This document shows positions 34,936-42,254 of a DNA stretch of 64,000 nucleotides, piece by piece. The stretch covers positions 248,001 through 312,000 of the forward strand of contig NZ_JAROCB010000004.1 of NCBI RefSeq assembly GCF_030433675.1. Direction: 5' to 3'. The DNA comes from Leifsonia virtsii. GTDB lineage: Bacteria; Actinomycetota; Actinomycetes; Actinomycetales; Microbacteriaceae. The notes below the pieces were generated by a model. That model saw nothing but the letters and a program-made list of their open reading frames with translations, searched no databases and was not told where the DNA came from. The position numbers and the translations under genes are program-made. The number at the start of each line of letters is the position of its first letter. Position 1 is the stretch's first letter.

Positions 34936-35821
34936 AGTGGGCGCCATGTTCCGATCACCGGAGGGTGAGCAGGCGTTCCGGCGCGCGTACGACGAAGCCG
35001 TGGCGTTGCTCGTCCCCGCCGCTGAGCGGCTTCGGATCCCGACCCCGTCCGGACTCGTCCACGGCCTGGCGACAGGCCGCCCGACGGCGCGGCCGGTGGT
35101 TCTCCTTCACGGGTCGGGTGCGACCTCCGCCGGTTGGGCGGCGGAGCTCTCCGATCTCAGTCGCGACCACCGTGTCTTCGCTTTGGACCTTCCCGGGGAA
35201 GCCGCGTCCGCGCCCGGTTCCCGGCGCCCGCTGACGCCCGGGACGCATGCCGCCTGGCTGACGGAGGTGCTGGCGGCCCTGGGCATCGAACGTCCGACGA
35301 TCGTCGGGGAGTCCCTGGGCGGGTGGGTGTCCCTGGACTTCGCGTCCAGGTCGCCCGATGCGGCTGGACCGGTGATGCTCGTGTCCTCCAGCGGGATCGG
35401 TCCCCGCCGCCTGGCGCCGTTGCTGATCGCCGGCCTTCTCGGGGCGGCGGGCGATCGAGGACGCGCCAAAGCGCTCAGATATCTCACTGGACCTCATCAG
35501 CCTCGCCCTGAGACTGCGGGCGAGACCGTCTCTCCTCTGACGTCGCTCGCACTGACGACGTTCGCCCACTTCTCTCCGCGGACGGACGCTCTGCCCGTGT
35601 TCGGCGACGAGGCGCTCGCGCGGGTGTCCTCGCCGATGCGGATCGTCTACGGCGCAGGCGACAGGATGCTCGACGCCCCCGCTGCGGCGAGCCGGGCACG
35701 CGCGCGGATCCGTGACGCGGATGTCGTGCTGCTCGACGGTGTCGGTCATCTGATCCCCGACCGGGCCGGGAAGGTCGGTTCCTTCGTGAGGGCCCAGGGC
35801 CGCGCGGGTGCTGAAGGATGA
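34928..35821 (+). CDS. Alpha/beta hydrolase
   Basis: A 297-residue serine hydrolase. Oxyanion region VVLLHGSGATSAGW near 60; nucleophile Ser129 in IVGESLGGWVSL; acid Asp245 in VYGAGDRMLD; His274 in LDGVGHLIPD. A cap region lies between about 165 and 215. It is coupled to the HTH gene by an ATGAGTGA overlap. The substrate is unknown; a small ester or lactone that also controls the HTH protein is one guess. Confidence 0.85.
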   Translation: MSEVGAMFRSPEGEQAFRRAYDEAVALLVPAAERLRIPTPSGLVHGLATGRPTARPVVLLHGSGATSAGWAAELSDLSRDHRVFALDLPGEAASAPGSRRPLTPGTHAAWLTEVLAALGIERPTIVGESLGGWVSLDFASRSPDAAGPVMLVSSSGIGPRRLAPLLIAGLLGAAGDRGRAKALRYLTGPHQPRPETAGETVSPLTSLALTTFAHFSPRTDALPVFGDEALARVSSPMRIVYGAGDRMLDAPAAASRARARIRDADVVLLDGVGHLIPDRAGKVGSFVRAQGRAGAEG

Positions 35822-35823
35822 GC

Positions 35824-35902
35824 GAACCCGCGCCGGCCGAGTGAGGCCGATGGCAGGAAACCGTGGCCGGGAGCGCGAGACTCCCGGCCACGTCCATGTC
35901 CG
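35824..35902. repeat. 79-bp direct repeat, right copy (also a terminator)
   Basis: Matches 34356-34434 at 78 of 79 positions. Starts 3 bases after the hydrolase stop. Its stem (35863-35873 with 35881-35891) sits between convergent genes, where it can terminate both the hydrolase and the ABC operon. Confidence 0.95.
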
Positions 35903-35929
35903 GACCCCCTCCGGACAGCCTGTGCGGTG

Positions 35930-36715
35930 TCAGCTGCGCGGCGTCGCCCTGCCGAGGACCGCGTAGCCCGCCGCGGCCGCGATGACGGTCGGGAGGAGCA
36001 GCCAGGCGGTCACCCCGATCGGGCCGTTCGCGACGAACCATTCGCCGACGGCCGGCCAGTTCTGCGTGTAGGTGAGCAGGGCCACCGCGCCGACGATCAG
36101 CAGGGCGAGCACGGCGCCGGCGGCCAGGATGCCGTACATCCGCCAGCGCATGAACAAGGCTGCCGAGAACGCGCCGACCGCGAAGAAGAACAGCATCGCG
36201 GCGAACACCATGAACAGCCGGCCCGCGAAGGTCTCGTCCGCGAAGTACACCGAGGTGAACAGGTGGCCGCCGAGGCCCCAGCCGTTCGTCCACTCCTCGA
36301 GGGTCGACAGCAGAGCGAACCCGAGCGCGTACCCGGCGGCGAGCAGCAGGAAGGTCAGGCCGGAGCCGATCGCGAAGTCGCGGCGCGTCACGCTGTAGCC
36401 CAGTGCGAACGGGAAGGTGGAGGAGACGATCTGGATGGCGATCACCATCATGTAGACGAAGATGTAGAACGCTCCGCCGCTCCACTGGGTGCCGTCCATG
36501 GCGTCGGCCCGGTCCGCGGGCGCGGCGGCCGACCAGATGATCCACCAGATCAGCCAATTCACGATGCCGATGAAGAACATGATCATCGCGGGGATCCAGA
36601 TCACTGTCCACTTGTTGACGAGGTTCAGCCGGACCACCCGCCAGATGCGCGCTCCGGCGCCGGGGGCGGCGGCCCGGGCGCGGCCGGGTGCGGCTGCGGG
36701 GTGTGCTGCGGTCAT
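35930..36715 (-). CDS. ABC transporter permease
   Basis: A 261-residue integral membrane protein with about six hydrophobic segments after an Ala/Pro/Arg N-terminus (TM1 about 40-62). It lacks any extracytoplasmic domain. It overlaps the ATPase gene upstream by 4 bases, and the operon starts with a YtrA-like GntR regulator, the arrangement of ytr-type and other antibiotic-sensing ABC systems. Substrate unknown. Confidence 0.82.
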   Translation of the reverse strand: MTAAHPAAAPGRARAAAPGAGARIWRVVRLNLVNKWTVIWIPAMIMFFIGIVNWLIWWIIWSAAAPADRADAMDGTQWSGGAFYIFVYMMVIAIQIVSSTFPFALGYSVTRRDFAIGSGLTFLLLAAGYALGFALLSTLEEWTNGWGLGGHLFTSVYFADETFAGRLFMVFAAMLFFFAVGAFSAALFMRWRMYGILAAGAVLALLIVGAVALLTYTQNWPAVGEWFVANGPIGVTAWLLLPTVIAAAAGYAVLGRATPRS

Positions 36716-37644
36716 GCGCTCTGCTCGATTCCTGTCTCGTGGGCGTCCGGCGAGCGGACCCCGGTGGTGCGGACGATCAACTGCTGGAGGGACACCGGCG
36801 CGAGCTCCAGGCCCGCGGCGGCGGCCTCGGCCCGGTCGGCGGGACCGACCCCGGCGACGGTCACGGAGGAGAGCCCGCCGAGACCGTCGCGGTGCACGAC
36901 CTCCCGGCCCCGGACGAAGGCATCGACGGCGGCGCGCGGGCCGACGACCGTGGTGGCGGAGGTGCGCAGCGTGTCGGCGTCCTCATCCATCAGGATGCGG
37001 CCCTGGTCGATGACGATCACCCGCTCGAGCAGGTTGGCCACCTCGTCGATCAGGTGCGTGGAGAGCACCACGGTGCGCGGATGCTCGGCGAAGTCCTCAA
37101 GTAGGCGGTCGTAGAACAGTTGCCGGGCGACCGCGTCGAGGCCCAGGTATGGCTCGTCGAAGAAGGTGAGCGGCGCCCGAGAGGCGAGGCCGACGATCAC
37201 GCCGATGGCGGAGAGCTGACCGCGGGACAGCTTCTTGATGCGGCGGTTCGTCGGGAGCCGGAACTCGTCGACCAGCTGCTCCGCGAACTCCGCGTCCCAG
37301 TTCTCGAAGAACCAGGGTGCGCTGCGCAGAACGTGCTTCGGCTGGAAGTCCTCCGGGTAGCGCTGGCTCTCCTTGATGAAGCAGATGTTCTGCAGCACCC
37401 GCGCGTTCTCGGTCGGCTTCTCGCCGAAGACGTGGATGTCGCCCTCGGTCGCGAAGTCCTGGCCGGTGATGAGCTGCATCAGCGTGGTCTTGCCCGCGCC
37501 GTTGCGGCCGAGCAGCCCGTGGATGCGGCCGGGCTCGATGCGGAGGCTGACGTCGTCGATCGCGGCGAACGTCCCGAACCGCTTGGTCAGGCCCGTGACC
37601 TGCACCGCCGGGGCGATGGAGGCGGGGGCGGGGGCGGCGCTCAT
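36712..37644 (-). CDS. ABC transporter ATP-binding protein
   Basis: A 310-residue nucleotide-binding subunit. Walker A GRNGAGKTT near residue 48, a Q-loop near 92, signature KLSRGQLSAIGVIVGLA near 140, Walker B PLTFFDEPYLGLD near 160 and the H-loop STHLIDEV near 196. The last 80 residues form a C-terminal domain common in YtrB/CcmA-like drug exporters. Overlaps both neighbours by 4 bases, so regulator, ATPase and permease are made together. Confidence 0.93.
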   Translation of the reverse strand: MSAAPAPASIAPAVQVTGLTKRFGTFAAIDDVSLRIEPGRIHGLLGRNGAGKTTLMQLITGQDFATEGDIHVFGEKPTENARVLQNICFIKESQRYPEDFQPKHVLRSAPWFFENWDAEFAEQLVDEFRLPTNRRIKKLSRGQLSAIGVIVGLASRAPLTFFDEPYLGLDAVARQLFYDRLLEDFAEHPRTVVLSTHLIDEVANLLERVIVIDQGRILMDEDADTLRTSATTVVGPRAAVDAFVRGREVVHRDGLGGLSSVTVAGVGPADRAEAAAAGLELAPVSLQQLIVRTTGVRSPDAHETGIEQSA

Positions 37645-38036
37645 GCGCTCAGTCCTTTCGTCAGGGGTGCGGTCGGCTCGGGCGCTGCGGCCGTCGCGAT
37701 CATCCGGGAGAGCTGGTCGGGGCCGATGCCGAGCTTCGCGGCCTCCGCCAGGAGGGGACGGACGTACTCGTCGCGGAACGCGTCGCGTCGTTTCGCGACG
37801 AGTCGTTCGCGCGCGCCGTCGGAGACGAACATGCCGATGCCTCGCTTCTTGTAGAGGATCCCCGCGTCCACGAGGAGGTTCACGCCTTTGCCCGCGGTGG
37901 CGGGGTTGATCCGGTAGAAGGCGGCGAACTCGTTGGTCGACGGCACCTGCGTCTCGGCGGGGTAGACCCCGTCGATGATGTCGTCCTCGATCTGTTCGGC
38001 GATCTGCACGAAGATCGGCTTGCCTTCGTCGATCAT
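37641..38036 (-). CDS. GntR-family regulator, YtrA-like
   Basis: A 131-residue repressor: winged HTH at residues 8-75 (PIFVQIAEQIEDDIIDGVYPAETQVPSTNEFAAFYRINPATAGKGVNLL), then a short helical dimerisation tail typical of the YtrA subfamily, with no effector domain. First gene of the operon with the ABC transporter. A 24-bp palindrome (38049-38072) lies 12 bases upstream of ATG 38036 and is the likely operator. YtrA-type proteins usually release DNA when cell-envelope antibiotics are present; here the signal is unknown. Confidence 0.92.
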   Translation of the reverse strand: MIDEGKPIFVQIAEQIEDDIIDGVYPAETQVPSTNEFAAFYRINPATAGKGVNLLVDAGILYKKRGIGMFVSDGARERLVAKRRDAFRDEYVRPLLAEAAKLGIGPDQLSRMIATAAAPEPTAPLTKGLSA

Positions 38037-38048
38037 CCGAACTTCACC

Positions 38049-38072
38049 GGTTCATTACTCATGTAACTAACC
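38049..38072. promoter_or_regulatory. Probable GntR (YtrA-type) operator
   Basis: On the minus strand GGTT-NN-TTAC-NNNN-GTAA-NN-AACC: two perfect symmetric half-site pairs in 24 bp, just before the gntR start. A TTGACA (38098-38093) lies further upstream as candidate -35. Confidence 0.7.
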
Positions 38073-38140
38073 AACCAGGCGGGGCATTGATTTGTCAAGA
38101 CCCGGCGTCACGTTCGTCGCTGCCGGCTCGTCCGGAGGGT

Positions 38141-39298
38141 ATGGGGTGGCTACTGGCTGTCGGGTGCGTCGTCGCTCTCGTCCTGCTCGTGGAGCGCGCC
38201 GCGGACCGCATCGGGATCGCGGCCGCGCGTGCCGCCGTCGCGCCCGCCCGGCGGCGCGCGACGCGCATCCACCGGAGCGACCGGACAACCGTGACCCTCG
38301 ACGCCGACCGGTGGACGACCCACGCCGGTTCCTTCGGGCTGTGGTTCGGCAGCGGTGGGCACGCGGTCGTCGGCGCCGTGTGCGGGCTCGACTCGCACGC
38401 CGGCACCGTCACGCGGGAGCTCGTGGCCGTGACCGGCGAGCTGACGGGTCACGACCGCGGCCGCTGGACGGGGCACGTGCACGCCGGGCCCGCCGCCCTG
38501 TCGTGGCGCTACCGCGAGGTGGAGCTGCCGGTCGCCGGGGGAGTCGCCCCGGCCTGGGAGATCGAGCCGGCCGCACGGCGGCGCTCCACGACCTGGGCGA
38601 TCCACATCCACGGGATGGGCGCGACGCGCGTCGGCGCCCTCGGGGCCGTCGCCGCGACCGACACCCTCGGGATGATGTCGCTCGTGGTCTCCTACCGCGG
38701 CGACGGCGAGGCGCCGGACGCCGAGGGGGGCCGGGTCTCCTCGCTCGGCTCGCGCGAGTGGAGCGACGTGGATGCGGCGATCCGCCACGCGCGCGACCGC
38801 GGCGCCGAGCGCGTCGTGCTGGTCGGTTGGTCGCTCGGCGGGGCGATCGCGCTGCAGTCGACCGAGCTCAGCGCGCACCGCGACCTGATCGACCGTCTGG
38901 TGCTGATCGGTCCGGTCACGGACTGGCGCACGGCGATCCGCCAGGGCGCGCGGGAACGGCGTCTGCCGCGGTGGATCGCGGGTGCGGCGCTCCGCACGCT
39001 CTCCGACGAGCGGAACGCCACCCGGGTCGGCCTCCCAGCGCCCATCGACTTCGCCCAGCTGGACTGGACGCGTCCGGACCGCCTCACGGTGCCGGCCCTC
39101 GTCATCCACTCGGCGGGCGACCGGCTCGTGCCCCTGAAATGTTCGGTGCTGTTCGCGATGGCCAACCCGTCGCTGGTGCGGCTGATCGAGCTGCAGCCCG
39201 CCGAGCACGGCTGGGAGTACAACATCGACCCGGAGGGCTTCACGGACGCGGTGGTCGAGTTCCTCTCCGCCGCGCGCGAGGACGACCGGCTGGGTTAG
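38141..39298 (+). CDS. Membrane-anchored alpha/beta hydrolase
   Basis: A 385-residue protein: an N-terminal hydrophobic segment (MGWLLAVGCVVALVLLVER), an Ala/Arg-rich stretch, then an all-beta region (about 40-150) and an alpha/beta hydrolase domain from about 160. Nucleophile Ser231 in VLVGWSLGGAIAL, Asp327 in VIHSAGDRLVP, His356 in PAEHGWEYN. Start ATG 38141 is chosen because it begins the helix; the GGAGGG upstream is very close. Resembles envelope-associated lipases/peptidases of actinobacteria; substrate unknown. Confidence 0.82.
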   Translation: MGWLLAVGCVVALVLLVERAADRIGIAAARAAVAPARRRATRIHRSDRTTVTLDADRWTTHAGSFGLWFGSGGHAVVGAVCGLDSHAGTVTRELVAVTGELTGHDRGRWTGHVHAGPAALSWRYREVELPVAGGVAPAWEIEPAARRRSTTWAIHIHGMGATRVGALGAVAATDTLGMMSLVVSYRGDGEAPDAEGGRVSSLGSREWSDVDAAIRHARDRGAERVVLVGWSLGGAIALQSTELSAHRDLIDRLVLIGPVTDWRTAIRQGARERRLPRWIAGAALRTLSDERNATRVGLPAPIDFAQLDWTRPDRLTVPALVIHSAGDRLVPLKCSVLFAMANPSLVRLIELQPAEHGWEYNIDPEGFTDAVVEFLSAAREDDRLG

Positions 39299-39301
39299 CC
39301 T
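39296..39301 (+). promoter_or_regulatory. -10 box of leaderless amidase gene, overlapping the upstream stop
   Basis: TAGCCT shares its TAG with the hydrolase stop codon and ends 6 bases before ATG 39308. Confidence 0.55.
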
Positions 39302-39307
39302 GGCGCC

Positions 39308-40738
39308 ATGGCCGACCTCCACGAGCTGACCGCGCTCGACCTCTGGCAGGAGCTGCAGACCGGGCGCGTGTCGCCGCGGGAGCTCGCCGCGCACTACCTC
39401 GACCGGATCGAGCGGCTCGACCCCCAGCTCGGCGCGTTCGTGACGGTCACGCGTGACCGGGCCCTGCAGCGTGCCGACGAGGTCGCGGAGAGCGTGCCGA
39501 AGACGGCTCCCCTCTGGGGGCTGCCCTCCGGCGACAAAGACCTGTGGCAGCGCGCGGGCGTCCCGACCGGGTTCGGGTCGCGCGCCATGGCCGGGTTCGT
39601 CCCCGCGGAGAGCGACGAGATCGTCCGGACCCTCGACGACGCGGGCGCCGTCAGCCTGGGCAAGACCAACGCGCCCGAGTTCGGCCTCCCCGCCTACACC
39701 GAGTCGCTCGCCGCGCCGCCCGCACGCAACCCCTGGGACACCCGGCTCGGCGCGGGAGGGTCGAGCGGCGGTGCGGCCGTGGCGGTCGCCGCCGGGCTGC
39801 TGCCGTTCGCGCCGGGATCCGACGGCGGCGGAAGCATCCGCATCCCGGCCGCCGCCTGCGGCCTCGTCGGGCTGAAGCCGTCCCGCGGGCTGGTGCCGGC
39901 CGGCAGCGGAATCGAGGCGCTCGCCGGCCTCGTCGTCGACGGACCGATCGCCCGCACCACCGCCGACGCCGCCCTGCTGCTCGACGGGATGATCGCAAAG
40001 CGCCCGGACGGGACCATCGACCACCACTACACGCTGCGCGCCCCCTACGACGACGACGGCCCCTTCCTCGGAACGGCCGTGCGCGGGGAGGGCCGGTTCC
40101 AGCTCGGCGTGATGACCACCTCCGCGTGGGACGGCGCCTACGACATCGCGATCGCGCCGGAGGCCCTCGCCGCGCTCGAGGCGGCGGTCAACGCCTTCTC
40201 GGGGATGGGGCACGGCCTCGAGGAGACCGCGCTGGAGCCCGACGACACCTATGCGCCCGCGTTCCGCACGATCTGGCAGGCCGGCGCTGCGCGCATCCCG
40301 GCCGAGGGGGAGTCCCTGGCGCTGCTCGAACCGCTCACGGCCTGGCTGGTCGAGCGGGGCCGGTCCCTCAGCGCCCGCGAGCTGAGCGAGGCGCTGTCGG
40401 CGCTGACCGCGTACGAGCGGTCGTTCCTCCGGCAGCTGTCGTCGTTCGACGCGGTGCTCACGCCCGCCATCGCGATGACCCCGCGGCCCGTCGGCTGGTA
40501 CGACCAGGAGGACGGCGAGCGGAACTTCGCCCAGCAGGTGCAGTACACGCCGTTCACCTCGATGCTCAACGTGACCGGTCTGCCGGCGATCGTCCTCCCG
40601 GTCTCGCAGACCGAGGACGGGCTGCCGATGGGCGTGCAGCTGATCGGGCGGCCCGGCGGGGAACGGACGCTGCTCTCGCTGGCCGCGCAGCTGGAGCGGC
40701 GCGTGCGCTGGGCCGACCGTCGCCCTCCGGTCTGGTGA
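39308..40738 (+). CDS. Amidase-signature-family amidase
   Basis: A 476-residue amidase. The catalytic triad reads Lys77 (LPSGDKDLW), cis-Ser152/153 (GGSSGGAAVAVA) and nucleophile Ser176 (SDGGGSIRIPAA). It hydrolyses aryl, alkyl or peptide amides; it is a free-standing amidase rather than GatA, since no gatB or gatC is adjacent. Leaderless ATG 39308. It forms a same-strand run with the hydrolase before and the decarboxylase after, but each has its own -10 box. Confidence 0.92.
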   Translation: MADLHELTALDLWQELQTGRVSPRELAAHYLDRIERLDPQLGAFVTVTRDRALQRADEVAESVPKTAPLWGLPSGDKDLWQRAGVPTGFGSRAMAGFVPAESDEIVRTLDDAGAVSLGKTNAPEFGLPAYTESLAAPPARNPWDTRLGAGGSSGGAAVAVAAGLLPFAPGSDGGGSIRIPAAACGLVGLKPSRGLVPAGSGIEALAGLVVDGPIARTTADAALLLDGMIAKRPDGTIDHHYTLRAPYDDDGPFLGTAVRGEGRFQLGVMTTSAWDGAYDIAIAPEALAALEAAVNAFSGMGHGLEETALEPDDTYAPAFRTIWQAGAARIPAEGESLALLEPLTAWLVERGRSLSARELSEALSALTAYERSFLRQLSSFDAVLTPAIAMTPRPVGWYDQEDGERNFAQQVQYTPFTSMLNVTGLPAIVLPVSQTEDGLPMGVQLIGRPGGERTLLSLAAQLERRVRWADRRPPVW

Positions 40739-40776
40739 TCCGGCGGACGGACTCCCACGAGACCCCGGTGGACCGC

Positions 40777-40782
40777 TAGCAT
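40777..40782 (+). promoter_or_regulatory. -10 box of leaderless decarboxylase gene
   Basis: TAGCAT ends 6 bases before GTG 40789. Confidence 0.6.
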
Positions 40783-40788
40783 GCCCGC

Positions 40789-42168
40789 GTGAGCGACCAG
40801 GATGAGTTCCGCCCGGCGCTCGACGAGGCCGTCGCGCTCGCCGGACGCTGGCTCGGCGACGTGCGCGACGGACACATCCCGCCGAGCGCCGACGTCGAGC
40901 AGGTGAAGGATGCGCTGGGCCGGGAGCTGCCCGAGCGCGGACCCGGCGCCGTCGAGGTGCTCAGACACCTCGCCGAGGCGGCGGAGCCCGGGCTCATGCG
41001 CATCCACTCGCCCCGCTTCCACGGCTGGGTGATGGGCGGTGCGCAGCCGGTGGCGCTGGCGGCCGACTGGCTGACCTCGGCGTGGGACCAGAACAACGGA
41101 TTGCGCGCGGTGACCCCGGGCGTCGCCGGGGCGGAGGAGCTCGCCGCCGAGTGGCTGCTCGACCTGCTCGGGCTGCCGTCGGGCTCGGAGGTCGGCTTCG
41201 TCACCGGCGCGACGGTCGCCAACCTGGCCGGTCTGCTCGTCGCGCGCGACGAGGTGCTGCGGCGCGCGGGCTGGGATGCCGCCGTCGACGGCCTGGCGGG
41301 CGGCCCGCAGGTGCGACTCTTCGTCGGGGCGGAACGGCACGGCTCGGTCGACAGCGCGGCGTCGATGGCCGGTCTCGGTCACGGGCGCGCCATCCCGGTC
41401 GACGACCAGGGCCGGATGCGCGTGGATGCGCTCGCGGAGGCGCTCGCCGAGGGCGAGGGGCCGGCGATCGTCGTGCTGCAGGCGGGCAACATCCACTCGG
41501 GCGCGTTCGACCCGTTCTCGGAGGCGATCGAGGTCGCGCACCGGGCGGGGGCCTGGGTGCACGTGGACGGCGCCTTCGGGCTGTGGGCGGCGGCCGCGCC
41601 GGCGCTCCGCCCGCTCGTCGCGGGTGTCGCCGACGCCGACTCCTGGGCGACGGACGCGCACAAGACCCTGAACGTGCCGTACGACTGCGGGATCGTCGCC
41701 GTCGCGGATCCCGGAGCCCTGCACCGCGCCATGGCGCAGCACGCGGCCTATCTCGCCTCGTCGGACACGGTGGCCGACCCGTCCGACCGGGTGCCGGAGC
41801 TGTCGCGCCGGGCGCGTGGCGTCCCGGTGTACGCGACGCTCGCACAGCTGGGCCGGCAGGGGGTGGCGGAGCTCGTGCAGCGGCTGGCCGACTCCGCGAC
41901 GGTCATCGCCGACGGCGTGCGCGGCCTTCCCGGCGGCGAGGTGCTCAACGACGTCGTCTACACGCAGGTGTGCGCGGCGTTCGGCAGCGACGACCGCACG
42001 CGTGCGGTGGGGGAGGCGCTGCTCGCCGACGGCCGTGCGCTCGCCTCCGCGTCGACCTGGCACGGCCGTGCGGTGCTGCGCTTCTCGGTCAGCAACTGGC
42101 TGACCGACGCCGCCGAGGCCTCCCGGACCGTGGACGCCGTCCGCCGGGCCGTCGCCGCCGTCGGCTGA
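40789..42168 (+). CDS. PLP-dependent group II amino-acid decarboxylase
   Basis: A 459-residue PLP enzyme of the glutamate/aromatic-L-amino-acid decarboxylase family. Visible: HSPRFHGWVMGG near 66, GFVTGATVANLAGLLVARD near 139, HVDGAFGLWA near 258 (cofactor Asp) and the Schiff-base Lys292 in WATDAHKTLNVPYDCG. Its product would be an amine; substrate could be an aromatic amino acid, glutamate or another. The start GTG 40789 follows a -10 box by 6 bases. Confidence 0.87.
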   Translation: MSDQDEFRPALDEAVALAGRWLGDVRDGHIPPSADVEQVKDALGRELPERGPGAVEVLRHLAEAAEPGLMRIHSPRFHGWVMGGAQPVALAADWLTSAWDQNNGLRAVTPGVAGAEELAAEWLLDLLGLPSGSEVGFVTGATVANLAGLLVARDEVLRRAGWDAAVDGLAGGPQVRLFVGAERHGSVDSAASMAGLGHGRAIPVDDQGRMRVDALAEALAEGEGPAIVVLQAGNIHSGAFDPFSEAIEVAHRAGAWVHVDGAFGLWAAAAPALRPLVAGVADADSWATDAHKTLNVPYDCGIVAVADPGALHRAMAQHAAYLASSDTVADPSDRVPELSRRARGVPVYATLAQLGRQGVAELVQRLADSATVIADGVRGLPGGEVLNDVVYTQVCAAFGSDDRTRAVGEALLADGRALASASTWHGRAVLRFSVSNWLTDAAEASRTVDAVRRAVAAVG

Positions 42169-42170
42169 GC

Positions 42171-42242
42171 CGCGACTGCGATCCGCCGGAACGTCTGCGG
42201 CCGCGCGCGCAGCCGCAGACGTGACGGGAGGCCGCAGTCGCG
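42171..42242. terminator. Bidirectional terminator-like palindrome
   Basis: Arms starting CGCGACTGCG and ending with the complement pair at about 24 of 31 positions, with an inner ACGTCTGCGGC stem. Between the convergent decarboxylase and gamma-glutamyltransferase genes. Shares the CGACTGCG/CGCAGTCG theme with 3673 and 52552. Confidence 0.55.
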
Positions 42243-42254
42243 ACTGCCGGGGCG

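Noticed and set aside
39308-40738. GatA subunit of an amidotransferase
   Set aside because: The amidase triad is shared, but no gatB or gatC is adjacent and the sequence lacks GatA-like context; a stand-alone amidase fits better.
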